A DNA stretch of 64,000 nucleotides from Paralvinella palmiformis (taxonomy: Eukaryota > Annelida > Polychaeta > Terebellida > Alvinellidae). The DNA lies in assembly GCA_025642065.1 (NCBI GenBank), contig JAODUP010000576.1, positions 389,849-453,848 on the forward strand, read 5' to 3'. The first letter of the stretch is position 1. Every line of letters starts with the position of its first letter. Below are positions 11,681 to 24,517 of the stretch, piece after piece. The translations under genes were made by a program, and so were the position numbers. Under the pieces are notes generated by a model that saw only the letters and a program-made list of their open reading frames with translations, was not told where the DNA came from and ran no database searches.

Positions 11681-11720
<40 letters not shown>

Positions 11721-12386
11721 ACCATATATGGGTATCTTATATCTTATCACCCACATTAGATACTGCGCACATCTCTACCTTTATATGACTCGTAGCCTAC
11801 TCAGTTATATAGCTAAACCCCCCCCTCCACCGTCATCTAGTCATCAAGGACAAAACACTCATTCAGACAAGAAATAATGGCTACTTCCTGGACAACGTAT
11901 AAACCATTTTTATTTTGATGATGGCGCTACTGATAATATGACGTCATATCACGTGATCATGTCAGGCTTTCTTCTACAATCTTCAAAGAATTCTAACCAG
12001 AAGAATGATGAATCACTCGCTAAAATGGTCCATGCCTTTGGTACACCTGACCTATTGACTTTTGTGTTTATTAATGATACAGCATATCTGATTATGCCAT
12101 GAAATGCTTTCAGTAAATCTAGAATCATCCAGCTCGTATTTGGACAAATATTCGAAATATGATTATCTCACCTGAAAACTGGACAGGATGTCTGTAGGAT
12201 ATGTCTCCCGTAATAAAGTCGTCGAAAATCCTCAGATCATCTCATTGAGATATTTAGTACCTCAAGTCTTATAGCGATTGTGAACTTATTAAATGTGTTT
12301 TTAAGTCTGAACTAAAACATTAGGTGTTTGATTTTTAAGTCACCATTGAAATATTACTGTCAATAAGAGTACTTTATTGTTATTAC

Positions 12387-12388
<2 letters not shown>

Positions 12389-12435
<47 letters not shown>

Positions 12436-12462
12436 GAAGAAGTAGTAGTAGTAGTAGTAGTT
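12389..12462 (+). repeat. (AAT)n(AGT)n microsatellite
   Basis: Trinucleotide run, possibly the tail of an eroded LINE/SINE. Confidence 0.9.
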
Positions 12463-12704
12463 ATATTAAAAACAAAAGCAATGGTAATATATTTTTAAAA
12501 TATGAACATAAAATCCCGAAAACGAAATATTGTTTCAGTGTGGGAATTGCTGTTTCACTCAAAATGGCTGACAAGTCTTCAAAAACTCAAAATAGCCCCC
12601 CCCACACACACACACACAACACACACGCGCGCGCGCATTACGAATTGCCGACATTATCACAACAAATTCAGTTCAGATTGGAAACAAAGTATGTGACAGT
12701 TTGA

Positions 12705-12895
12705 TGGGTGCCTCCTTGGTCTAGCTGGTACTGCGTTGAAACACAGATCACTATCATCTGAGTTCGAATCTCGGCGTTTGCATATCTGAAGGGTGTTTCA
12801 TCTTCGAATTCGCTTCATTATATTTGGAGGTCGCTCGGCCCATTTAGCCTAACATGTGTACAAAATGGGGCCGTAAAACATCAATCATCATCATC
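12705..12895 (+). mobile_element. SINE family A, full-length tRNA-derived copy
   Basis: tRNA-like head with box A (TTGGTCTAGCTGGTACTGCG) and box B (GAGTTCGAATCTCGG), then a body with GAAGGGTGTTTCATCTTCG, GGTCGCTCGGCCCATTTAGCC and GGCCGTAAAACATCAATC, and a short (ATC)n tail. Serves as the reference for the other family A copies in the window. Type is a Pol III SINE; it is not a functional tRNA gene, since there is no paired acceptor stem. Confidence 0.88.
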
Positions 12896-13029
12896 TATGA
12901 AAATTGTATTAAGTTTGCAACAACAACAAAAATCAAAGAAACAATTTTACTATGAACTAATATATACCTGTATCTATGCTTATTACAATCCTAAAAAGAT
13001 ATTCTGGATAATATTGTCAATAAAACTTA

Positions 13030-13297
13030 TGTTGGGACTCGTCCTTTTTCAGTTGCTGTCCCTTCTCTTTGGAATTCACACCATTTCCAGGGTGTTAAGT
13101 CGTCAAATAGTATTCAGTCACCATTTAAAAACTCAATTTTTCAGACTTGTTTATCCTTTCTAAGTTTCCACTCCATCTTATCATTTGTTTATTAACTTTG
13201 CATCGTACCCGGACTTTGAGTTAGCCTAATACCTGTACCAGGTGGCGCCACTGAGCTCGATTCTTTTCGAGGATATTGGCGCAATAGATGTTTTGTA

Positions 13298-13353
<56 letters not shown>
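13030..13353 (+). mobile_element. LINE 3' end fragment with (ATT)n tail
   Basis: One frame reads VPSLWNSHHFQGVKSSNSIQ and FKNSIFQTCLSF, the near-universal LINE C-terminus pattern, followed by a GCGCAATAGATGTTTTGTAA tail into a (ATT)n run at 13297-13353. Confidence 0.72.
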
Positions 13354-13357
<4 letters not shown>

Positions 13358-14568
13358 AAATAATAAAACAGTTCTTGTCATGATGGTCTGAGCGCAGGTG
13401 AAAATCAACATTTTTACAAATAAAGCAATTGAAATGGGAGATAAATTGTTTGCGAAATACTACAAATAGTTAACTATAAAATGTGAGGTAATTCGGCAAA
13501 CATAAATTGTTTGCGAAATATCACATGCGTTTCCTATAAACCTCAGAACATATTTGGGGACTGCGATGAATTAATCGAAAAAGATATTAACTTTGATATA
13601 ATTCATGTAACCTGAACAAATATATTCTGTTCATATTGTGGTGCTACTTAAAAGTAACTTGGTCGAGCGTACAATATTTCTGGAACTCGCAAAATCATCA
13701 GATAAAACTATCGACCGAGAACAAACATTAGGCCATTCGTAAAATTGTTCCGTAATACTGTACGAAGGCTCAACAACAAATCATAACGTATTCTATAATC
13801 TGTTTACTCGTCATAACGTTAGATGTATCGTTGTCACTGTGAAGTCTCCCCAGTTAACTCCTCTTCACCTTCCATACAAGCCAATAACTAATTTAATTTG
13901 TAGACGAAACAATTATTGTAATCTACTTGTAAAAACCCAACGTAATTACAATAAAATGTGGAAAAAGAATAATATAAACTGTATGTTAGGAGTTGGTTGG
14001 GGGTCCTCCGCTCTAGCTGACTGCGCTATAACGGATCGACAATTCGCAAATTGAACACGTGTGTTTATAATTGTTTACGTTTACAGCCAATCACCTTTTC
14101 CCATAGCACTTGTATTATTAACAAAGTGGAATGCTACCAAGCTGATACTTCGTTTTCTCCTGACTGGTAATTCCAACAATAGATCGATTACTTCTCATCA
14201 TATTTAATTATTGGTCCGATATTCTGGTAATCGTCATATGTTTTGGTGCAATACAAAAGTTGAAAATTGCACACTAAATCCATAAGAATGATGTCATAGA
14301 AAAACTGAATTTTTAAACATCTAGGTGTTATTAAGTTATGGTACATATATTACGTATTCATTCACCAATGGTGGCTTTGTTTACTACGTTATAAACGATA
14401 TTTACGGATAATTATATTGTACACAATCCTGAAACACGCCTTTTCCAAGATCCTCATCGGATAGCTAGAAGAATGAACAGTTCAGCGAGATCCTTAACTT
14501 ACACACGACGGAGGTTTGGTTTTGTCGGATGACAAGAATAAATTAAAGTCATAACCGTGTGATATAAA

Positions 14569-14925
14569 ATGTTTGTTGAAAATAGATCGCACTACAGTCA
14601 GATACTATTGCAGGTGCCAGTGTCTCGGCTCAAGTCATATGGTGATTGTGCGTTTAGTGTTGCAGCCCCCAAGTTGTGGAATAAGTTGCCGGCAAATATT
14701 AGAAATTCGTCGTCTCTTGGAAATTTTAAGTCTCTTCTAAAAACACACCTATTTAAGGTCGCTTTCACAGATAAATAATTATTATCTTTTAAATCATTAC
14801 AGGGTTTTTACAGACATTATTTGGGGTATTATTAATTACATATTATTTGTACAGCGCCTTTGAATGGCTCCTGCTAGTAAGGGCGCTTTATTAAATATAC
14901 ATTATTATTATTATTATTATTACAT
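14569..14925 (+). mobile_element. LINE C-terminus and 3' UTR (CR1/L2-like)
   Basis: 69 codons containing SYGDCAFSVAAPKLWNKLPA, IRNSSSLGNFKSLLKTHLFK and the stop at 14776-14778. The 3' UTR has TTGTACAGCGCC and GGCGCTTTATTAAATATACA before (ATT)n, the standard CR1/L2-style end. Confidence 0.85.
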
Positions 14926-14984
14926 TGCTTTATTACTGGATCAATTCAGTTCAATTTAAACTTTGATTGCGCTTATTTTCGGTT

Positions 14985-15640
14985 AGAAGAATTCTAAGGC
15001 GCGACAAAACCAGACCAGATACCTATGCCATATTGATTAGACGGAAAAAGTTTGTGATCAAGGGAACAGGCGGTCGCGTAGAGAATGTTAAGGTGGATAT
15101 GTGTCCTGAAAAAAGATGTCTTTAGCCTTGGTTTGAAGCATGATACTGTTGAAGCAGAACGAACTTTGTGAGGTAGAAAAATACACAATAAAGAATCATC
15201 GTAGCTGAGACAGTTGTGAAAGTGTACTTTTGACTTGTTTACTCTAGATTTGTACACGAGAACATGAAGGTACAGGTTGTGTTGACTTGGCAAGTGTAGC
15301 GTGTCAAATGAGGACTGAAGTATGCGGGGACACCAATGTGTAGAAATTTGTAAATAATAGATGCTGTTTTGAAACGTATTCGCTACCTGATGGATAGCCA
15401 ATGTAGAGATCTAACAACAGGAGTAATATGAGAGAACTTAGATGACCTTTTGACTATCCCGGCCAAGGAATTTTGGATACATTGTAGTTCTTTATGATCG
15501 CGACAGGATAAGGATCAAAAGAGAGAATTGCAGTTGTCGAGCCAGCTGCTGACTAAAGCGACGGTGACATTTATATCTTCGGTGAGATAACGCCTGATTC
15601 TTGTGAGGTCGCGAAGACCCACAAAACACCTACACACCGA
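14985..15640 (-). mobile_element. Second LINE C-terminal region, opposite strand
   Basis: In minus-strand frames: IRRYLTEDINVTVALVSSWL, DNCNSLLFD, VTRSSKFSHITPVVRSLHWL, then in another frame SQHNLYLHVLVYKSRVNKSK and FKPRLKTSFFRTHIHLN. These are the RT connection and C-terminal domain of a CR1/L2-like LINE broken by frameshifts. It faces the 14.6-kb LINE tail to tail. Confidence 0.8.
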
Positions 15641-15881
15641 TACAACGTGGTTCGAGAAGGTAAAATTTGTATTAAAACTAATCTATTAATTACGAGCTTG
15701 GTCCGTATGAATAATAACACTATCTAATATATCAACAGGAAACAAACCCCGAACTTTGGATATCTGTAAGACATGTTTGGAGTGTCGCAATTGTAGTAAA
15801 GGTTTAAATCCCTCGTCAAATTGAACAAATTATCGTTCTTAATTTCTCCTTTTTCCATTTCGAGATTATTTATTGGTTAAA

Positions 15882-17462
15882 CAACAACTACAACGAAAAC
15901 CACAACAGTAACAACAACTAATACACCAACTATAATAGTATCAAAACCTACAACAACAATAGCAAAATGTCAACAAAAACAACAATAACAACTACTATAC
16001 TACTTTTACTACTAGACCCACAATAACAACAACAACAACAACTACAACGAAAACCACAACAGTAACAACAACTAATACACCAACTATAATAGTATCAAAA
16101 CCTACAACAACAATAGCAAAATGTCATCAAAAACAACAATAACAACTACTATACTACTTTTACTACTAGACCCACAATAACAACAACAACAACAACAACT
16201 ACAACGAAAACCACAACAGTAACAACAACTAATACACCAACTATAATAGTATCAAAACCTACAACAACAATAGCAAAATGTCAACAAAAACAACAATAAC
16301 AACTACTATACTACTTTTACTACTAGACCCACAATAACAACAACAACAACAACAACAACTACAACGAAAACCACAACAGTAACAACAACTAATACACCAA
16401 CTATAATAGTATCAAAACCTACAACAACAATAGCAAAATGTCATCAAAAACAACAATAACAACTACTATACTACTTTTACTACTAGACCCACAATAACAA
16501 CAACAACAACAACAACAACTACAACGAAAACCACAACAGTAACAACAACTAATACACCAACTATAATAGTATCAAAACCTACAACAACAATAGCAAAATG
16601 TCAACAAAAACAACAATAACAACTACTATACTACTTTTACTACTAGACCCACAATAACAACAACAACAACAACAACTACAACGAAAACCACAACAATAAC
16701 AACAACTAATACACCAACTATAATAGTATCAAAACCTACAACAACAATAGCAAAATGTCAACAAAAACAACAATAACAACTACTATACTACTTTTACTAC
16801 TAGACCCACAATAACAACAACAACAACAACAACAACTACAACGAAAACCACAACAGTAACAACAACTAATACACCAACTATAATAGTATCAAAACCTACA
16901 ACAACAATAGCAAAATGTCAACAAAAACAACAATAACAACTACTATACTACTTTTACTACTAGACCCACAATAACAACAACAACAACAACAACTACAACG
17001 AAAACCACAACAATAACAACAACTAATACACCAACTATAATAGTATCAAAACCTACAACAACAATAGCAAAATGTCAACAAAAACAACAATAACAACTAC
17101 TATACTACTTTTACTACTAGACCCACAATAACAACAACAACAACAACAACAACTACAACGAAAACCACAACAGTAACAACAACTAATACACCAACTATAA
17201 TAGTATCAAAACCTACAACAACAATAGCAAAATGTCAACAAAAACAACAATAACAACTACTATACTACTTTTACTACTAGACCCACAATAACAACAACAA
17301 CAACAACAACTACAACGAAAACCACAACAATAACAACAACTAATACACCAACTATAATAGTATCAAAACCTACAACAACAATAGCAAAATGTCAACAAAA
17401 ACAACAATAACAACTACTATACTACTTTTACTACTAGACCCACAATAACAATAACTACAACC
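15882..17462 (+). repeat. 154-160 bp satellite, ten copies, with dimeric higher-order structure
   Basis: Copies start (CAACGAAAACC) at 15891, 16045, 16202, 16362, 16522, 16679, 16839, 16996, 17156 and 17313; length differs only by CAA triplets at the junction. Markers: TGTCATC occurs in copies 2 and 4 only; CAATAAC replaces CAGTAAC in copies 6, 8 and 10 only. The strand is almost G-free (A, C, T). Confidence 0.95.
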
Positions 17463-17510
17463 GCAATAATAAAATTAAGATTACACATAACAGACAGATG
17501 ACAACAAACA

Positions 17511-17514
<4 letters not shown>

Positions 17515-17556
<42 letters not shown>
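17515..17556 (+). repeat. (AT)n microsatellite
   Basis: Comparable (AT)n runs lie at 937-981, 9382-9420, 20929-20972, 27938-27982, 36146-36196, 39267-39295 and 52838-52872. Confidence 0.92.
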
Positions 17557-17560
<4 letters not shown>

Positions 17561-17741
17561 GCAATAAAACTGAGAATTGAAAGGATAACAAATTATTAAT
17601 TATTCTCAACGGAATAAATATGTAAATAAAAAGGTTTATGTAAATATTTAATTACACATTTAGTTCCTCACTATCTTGTACTTTGTTTTCTCTCACTCTC
17701 TCTGACGGACTAGTGATATTTTATGTGTGGGAGGGGGTGGG

Positions 17742-17776
<35 letters not shown>

Positions 17777-18284
17777 CACATCACCCACTGTCCGTTACTC
17801 CTTTTAATATTTCTATCTATCTAGCTAACACACACATACACATACATACACACACACACACACACACATAACACACACATACACATTTGAACAAGGTCAG
17901 ATGAGTCAATAAAAAGAGTGATCTATTAGTTTGTTTAATCATCGACATTGATCCAATCTGGGATATTTGTACGAGTGATGACTAAATAGAAATATAATAA
18001 ACATTGATAACTAGACCTAATAGTAGTAAATATATTGAATGGATGCGAACTTTTAGCCTTCAGTTTTCTGTCCTGTACATTACCGCTTAGCTCGACAATC
18101 TATAAAAGGTTCAATTATTTAGAGTAAGACACTTCATCTAATAATCTTTCCGGAAACTGACCCGATAACATTCTCAAAGTAAACCCTAATTAAGAACAAC
18201 AACAATATTCTGTTAAATTGTATTTATATTTATAATTTAAGTTAGTTAAAGTACATATCACACTCAGTACTTTCGATATCTTCT

Positions 18285-18837
18285 AAACGCTGAGACGTCG
18301 AGACGCTGAGACGTTGAGATACTGAGATGTTGAGATACTGAGACGTTGAGATACTGAGATGTTGAGATACTGAGATGTTGAGATACTGAGATGTTGAGAT
18401 ACTGAGATGTTGAGATACTGAGACGTTGAGATACTGAGATGTTGAGATACTGAGATGTTGAGATACTGAGACGTCGAGACGCTGAGACGTTGAGATACTG
18501 AGATGTTGAGATACTGAGATGTTGAGATACTGAGACGTTGAGATACTGAGATGTTGAGATACTGAGACGTTGAGATACTGAGACGTTGAGATACTGAGAT
18601 GTTGAGATACTGAGATGTTGAGATACTGAGATGTTGAGATACTGAGATGTTGAGATACTGAGATGTTGAGATACTGAGATGTTGAGATACTGAGATGTTG
18701 AGATACTGAGACGTTGAGATACTGAGATGTTGAGATACTGAGATGTTGAGATACTGAGACGTCGAGACGCTGAGACGTTGAGATACTGAGATGTTGAGAT
18801 ACTGAGATGTTGAGATACTGAGATGTTGAGACACTAG
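18285..18837 (+). repeat. 8/16-bp minisatellite, about 34 copies of the 16-mer
   Basis: Octamers TGAGATAC and TGAGATGT (variant TGAGACGT) alternate. A longer variant patch GACGTCGAGACGCTGAGACG recurs at about 18294, 18473 and 18758, showing a higher-order period. Two minus-strand frames stay open only because of the repeat. Confidence 0.95.
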
Positions 18838-19502
18838 ATAGCATATCATATATAGGTCAACAAAAGGCCTAATAAAGTCCGGGGTCAGTCATATGTTTAT
18901 ACGGCCTTGACCTAAAACACTTGAAAAACGATTGATTTTAATCAAACTAGATACATTAATAAATAACTAAAAATATATATATATAAATCCGTTCGACGAA
19001 AGGTCCCGTCGTATTAACAGATCTATCATCATCAGTTCTGGGCTAATAGGTATTTGTCAATTTTGGAGCTGACCCCAAGACGCACCAAAATATATGTCTA
19101 GTCTACGTCACAGCGACAATATAGCGTGTGATTATCTTGGTGACATATACTGGCGCTCGCCGTCCACAGAAACCGCGTCCCGTATCTAAGGAAATTTACG
19201 TCAGACTGTCTCGGCGCTGAAAAATAAGTCATTAAGTGCTTATTTCTTGTCGTTCTTCACCCAAGTTATTGTTTAGAGATCCTTAAAGTAAAATGATGGC
19301 GGAATGAGAAAAGACAAATTACAGGTAGGCCTAGTATATTTAATTAAGTATGTAGAACATAGACCTCTAGTTGAGTCATTGAAATTATTATCAGGTTATC
19401 GCGATGATGTAGACTGATACAATTATGTTTTAGCTATTATTTACGATAACACTAATCCATTGCTCCTCATTGCCAAATTAATCTGTTTCATATTTCTCGT
19501 GT

Positions 19503-19548
19503 TCTGGACCCCCTAGAGACCGGTAGGTGGGTCTCTAGGGGGTCCAGA
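19503..19548. repeat. 19-bp perfect inverted repeat with 8-nt loop
   Basis: Arms TCTGGACCCCCTAGAGACC (19503-19521) and its reverse complement (19530-19548). It lies just before the empty-site repeat at 19555. Confidence 0.93.
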
Positions 19549-19554
19549 CCCTCA

Positions 19555-19650
19555 TTTTCTGATCTGAACCCCCTTCTAGGCATAGTGGGAACAGTAAGGC
19601 TTTTTCAAGGGGTGAAAATCGAAATCATGAAAATGTGGACCCCAAATATG
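19555..19650 (+). repeat. Uninterrupted relative (empty site) of the LINE target
   Basis: Contains CTTCTAGGCATAGTGGG, AACAGTAAGG and CTTTTTCAAGGGG in one run, equal to the two flanks of the 25.7-27.7 kb LINE joined with a single GTAAGG. Further right, ATCGAA is still shared before the two copies diverge. Confidence 0.8.
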
Positions 19651-19991
19651 ATTGGACAAAATATAGTTTAGACTGATATTAAGCTTTTAAGTGGGCAACT
19701 CAACGAGATTAACATTCATTTTGCAGATATCATGGCTCAAGAATGTATTATGATCGTACAATGCATGATGATTCACCATGGCTAATATCATATTTGGAAT
19801 AGTGAATTTATTTCGCACCAGCCATAATATTTTAACTATATTTATTTATCATTTATATCCTAATAAATATTTATATTCTGGTTTTACAGCATCTGGTGAA
19901 TTAATTTAGTTAACTTAACTAAATAGCACATTCATCTTAGGTATTAACCAAATCTTACTTAACCAATTCTTCTAAGCCACATCTACAACTA

Positions 19992-20924
19992 ATGCCTTTT
20001 CAACAATGTAAAATGTATGATGTTTTGAGAGCAGTACTTGTAAGATTCCTGTACCATAGGAAGCCTTACTTGGCTTTAAAGTTCGAAGTGACCGATACTG
20101 TGGGTGACCTGATAGATGTTGTTGGTGAAGATTGTTACTTGGACTCCGAACAATTTTCTCTCTCCCTGGCTAACGGACAAGCAAGAAAACAGCTGTGGCA
20201 GGTATTCCCAGACACTAGTGAAATCATACTGACCGTCGTCAAACTAGAAGATAGCCAGTATGAATCACCTCCAAAACTGGATGTAGCAGATAAAGAAACC
20301 AGTATTTGTCAGATGAAAAACATATGACTGCAATTTATTATTTTACTGCAATCAAGCTAACCGAGTTACTTAAAAAACAACAGCAGTAAGCATGCTATTA
20401 TAACCAATGCAAAATGTTTACATTGTGTTTTTTGTATGTAGTGGGTACACGTTTTTGTTACGGAATGAATGTTAAATATACACGAACAATGTTGTATGAT
20501 GTACCTCCAACTGTGACAATTATAGCGTCTCTTCAGACAGTGCCCATAGATGATAAGTTAGCAACCTGAGCTGAATGAGTCATCAATCACAATATTAAAT
20601 AGTGATGATGATGACTGCAATGAAATTGATGATAGTGACATGGAAATCGTTGCCTTGGAAACACCACTGTTTAGCACGAATCAACTGCAAGGAAGCCAGA
20701 GCTGCACATGCACAACGTGAGACAATAATAGAGTAGACATATTACCGGTAATGTGAATTATTTGATGGCCTACTGTATTATTTAATCACACATATATGAA
20801 TTATGTAGTCAACCGAACAGCACAGGAGTGCATTTCTGTTTTACATTTTGCGCTGTTGAAGATGCAGCAAACTATAAGTTTGTGTTGTGGCCAGAATGAG
20901 ATTCTTGGCCTTTATATATATTTT

Positions 20925-20977
<53 letters not shown>

Positions 20978-23900
20978 TTTTCTTTCTTTTTCTGCAGGAC
21001 ATCTCCTGGTGAATTGTGTGTAACATGTGGATATTTGAAAGAAATTACATCTACAAGTGACAAAGAAATCGCTGCAGTAGCCTGCAACGTGAAGATGAAA
21101 CACACTGATTCAGTCAAAATGGATGACTATTCTGAGGACCAGGAGATTCTACTCCACTCATCAGACTGTGATGTTACGATCGGACTAGATGCTTCCCTTG
21201 TTGAAGATGACTCAATTTGTGAAGAAGACATGGATTACCTGTAAGTAACCTATTATAACCACTGCATTTAAATCAATGGTAGCTGTATCAAAAAGGTATG
21301 TGGTGTTTCCTGTGATACTAGAAATGTATCAGTTAATTGATTAATTGGTTTCCTTTCACAAAATTGGTAAAAACTTGTTGCCAAACCATTATCCTTGAAT
21401 GCAAAGGACATATATTGACCAAGTGCTGTTACTTACATCAATGTCTTACATCATAATGACGTAATATATTACCGTAACCTACAACACATTAGTTGAACAT
21501 CGGTGGACGTTGTGCATTTTGCTAAGAACCTACAAAGAAATCTGTCACAAAAACTCAGCTCGACATTTTTATTGGTAGATCTGTGTCTAATTTACTGCGT
21601 CACACAATCAGGTGACAAACCCAAACAATGAAAAGCTACACTTATTATCACTAGAATAAGCGAGAGTGTAAATAAACTATAACGTATACAATAATTATAA
21701 TGCATTGCACATTATACAATATTTTAACATATTTGAGTGTTTAATATTTATATGCACACTAGCCATTGTTTGATTTGATCTGATCTTTTGATGGCATATA
21801 TTTGAAACTGTGGCCGTTTAACTCGGAATATTATTGATTTATCGTTGCAGACGACATGACCCAGGACTTCCAATTTTTGTCAAATGGAATAATCTCCCAA
21901 GTGCAACAAAGATAGCGGAACTATTATTGGGCGACATTTTAGGAGGAAAAGTATGTCATTATGTTCCCAGGAACTGCCAAACAAGGGCTACTTTTCTTTT
22001 GAATGCCTCAAATTTTCAAAAGAGAGAAGACTACAAAGCAGATGATCTTGGGTCTTTTATCAACATGGGACCCACTGAATATGTTTGATTAATATTAAGA
22101 TATAACGATGGGAAGTTGAATGACATTGTTTCAGAGAAAGCGCTCAGGTGGAAGAAGGTTGTTGCGAAATCCAACCATGCAGCTCTTGGACCGAATGATT
22201 ACATTGTGAGAAAGACGTACTATATTCACAAGCACCACCGTCCCTTCAAGCGAAGGGTTGCAGAGTTGATAAATCACACTGGCCAGCCAACAGACCTCCT
22301 ACTTGTTCTGTATGTTTTCAGTGGCGAAGAACACCAAATCAACGTACAACCACCTCGAAAATCTCAGAAAACCGAACAACAGCAAGTACATTGGAGTCAA
22401 TGAGAGAGAAAGTCAGTGCAGGTCAGCAAGGTCGTAAGTTGCTAGAGAAAATGTATGATGAAGCGGGTGGGATAGTAGGCCTGCAAGTTGCAGTTTGGTA
22501 CCTCGGAATGAGTCTCAGGTGTACAGAATGAAATACAAAACAACCATGGGGGAATCTGGCAGTGAGAAGGATGAGTTGTTTTATCTTATTGAGAAAATCA
22601 AACACTATAATGCTGGTGGTATGCCATTCATCATAGCATGAAACTATTTTAGTCTTAGTGTGCTATGATTGGCAACTGGAACTGATCCACCGATATTGCA
22701 CAGATACAGAGATGTTTTCGGTGTTAACAATAGACACCACCTATAACTGTGGCGAGTTTTATGTAACACCAAGCACATACATGGATTTCAGGTTCATACA
22801 TACCAGAACACAGAAGCCACCAACCAGACTTGGTCCAGTGTTGATACACACGTCAAAAAGCAAAATGATTTCCGGTACATGGCTACTATCATGATCAGGC
22901 TAAGGCCATCGCTAAGAAACATCCTATTTATAGGAAGTGACAGAGATTGAGCACTCTCCGCCTTCTTGGAACATATGCCACTTGTTGTGCAGTTATTATG
23001 CAAGAAACATGTAGAGGACGATATTACCAGAAGACTGCAGGAGTTTGGAGTTGGAAAGAAGAGCAAGGAAATCTTGGCATGGTCGACTACTCATCATCAG
23101 ATGAGTTTGACTAGTATGTCAATAAAGGATGTAACAGGGACAATCTCTCCTAGGTTTTTCAAATGGTTTTGCAAAACACAAGTTACTGATATCAAGCGGA
23201 GTATGATCCTTTCAGTACGCCAAGATGCGGGCCTTGGCGTGGAACATTTCTATAATAATGCATTTGAAGTTATCAATCGCCGCTTGAAGTCTCAGTCGCA
23301 GCAAAAGAAGCAAAACATCCCCGATTTCACTGATAATAACATCAAACAACTCTTGCAGGAAAAGGCGCGCACGTGTGAGGGTTCATTAATCGGTAAAGGG
23401 CCATAGCACTCGAAGAAAGAGTACAGTCATCTCAAGGTTGATGAACAGACATGGTGTGAACTTCCACGGGAGGAGCGGGAAATTCACACCAAGAGGCTGA
23501 AGGCTCAGCCTCTTATAACAACAAAGACCGTTACAGCAGAAGACGTTCTCTCAGAAGAAGAAAGTGTTGACCCGTCGATGTCATTTGTTGACCCGTCGAT
23601 GTCATTTGTTGACCCGTCGATGTCATTTGTTGACCCGTCGATGTCATTTGTTGACCCGTCGATGTCATTTGTTGACCCGTCGATGTCATTTGTTGACCCG
23701 TCGATGTCATTTGTTGACCCGTCGATGTCATTTGTTGACCCGTCGATGTCATTTGTTGAGACAGAGTTGCTAGAGTACCTTTACAAAGGATCATACGACG
23801 GTGCTGTGGAGATCCGACAGAATCCACAACAAATTGTGAAATCACCCAGATCGATAGAGAACAGGTTCGTGGTGGTTAGCATCGATAAGAACAACGATCC

Positions 23901-24517
23901 TTATGCAGCGCGTGTTAAGGCATCTGGTGCCATAACTTACAAATGCAAGATGTTTGAAAATCAGTCTCTTTGCAGCCACACCATGGCAGTAGCAGATCAA
24001 GAGAGTGTATTATCCAAGCTTCTTGCCTGGTATACAAACGTAAGAAAATGATCCAACATTACGCAGCTGGTCAGAAATTCGGTTCCTGCCAATTCTGGCA
24101 AGAAACCAGGTACACGACAAAGAAAAAATGGGGGGGGGGGGGAAGTACCAGCCGAGGCAGGTGACACCTAATCCACAATCTGTAGAGAAACCGCCATTTA
24201 GACTGAAATGGTGGGATACTGCTCGAACATACTTGTGCTATGGCCGCAACAAGGCACTACGGTCAGGACAAGATGTTCCACCGGCACCATTTAATGTTGT
24301 AGTTGTCAGTAACGAATATAGAACTTATGTCAACAAGACTACTGGCCATTTCGAAATGACACTCAAGAAGACAGATTGTCATTTTCAGTGTCTTCTAGAG
24401 AAGCATCCAGATTTTAATGAAGCTTCGATTCTCATCACAGAGTTGGACAAAGCGAAGATTACGAAGGCTCATAAACAACAGTTTCTACGTGAATTTGGTT
24501 TGGCTGTTGGGGAGTAA
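19992..24517 (+). pseudogene. Decayed multi-exon MULE-like (Mutator superfamily) transposase gene
   Basis: Pieces in order: N-terminal segment 19992-20327; acidic segment about 20568-20718 ending at a GTGAGA donor; exon 20997-21242 (acceptor TTTCTGCAG, donor CCT|GTAAGT); then from about 21851 (acceptor TCGTTGCAG) to 24517 a nearly continuous transposase body. It contains IDTTYNCGEFYVTP (about 22730-22770; first catalytic Asp, MULE style), a GSDRD block near 22935 followed by a stop, FFKWFCKTQ, and a SWIM-type zinc-finger pattern CKM...CSHTMAVA near 23945-23985. A C-terminal CYGR...PPAPFNVVVV block follows, in which the family's usual CYGC has lost its second Cys. There are stops or frameshifts near 22087, 22403, 22630, 22890, 22950, 23404 and 24050. 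A domesticated ancestor is possible, but this copy cannot encode an intact protein. Confidence 0.72.
23558..23757 (+). repeat. 21-bp x 9 minisatellite inside the transposase frame
   Basis: Unit GTTGACCCGTCGATGTCATTT repeated nine times with no visible substitutions, encoding a seven-residue repeat FVDPSMS in the same frame as the transposase sequence on both sides (23407-24051 reads through). Lies just before the SWIM finger. Confidence 0.92.

Noticed and set aside
12705..12780. Functional tRNA gene
   Set aside because: Box A and B are present but the acceptor stem does not pair and a SINE body follows; several relatives exist in the window.
13226..13411. Poly-Asn frame
   Set aside because: Translation of an (ATT)n microsatellite.
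14994..15401. 135-codon minus-strand frame as a host gene
   Set aside because: Neighbouring frames show it is the frameshifted C-terminus of a LINE.
18242..18849. Two 190-200 codon minus-strand frames rich in SQHLSISTSQYLN
   Set aside because: Pure translation of the 16-bp minisatellite; two frames are equally open.
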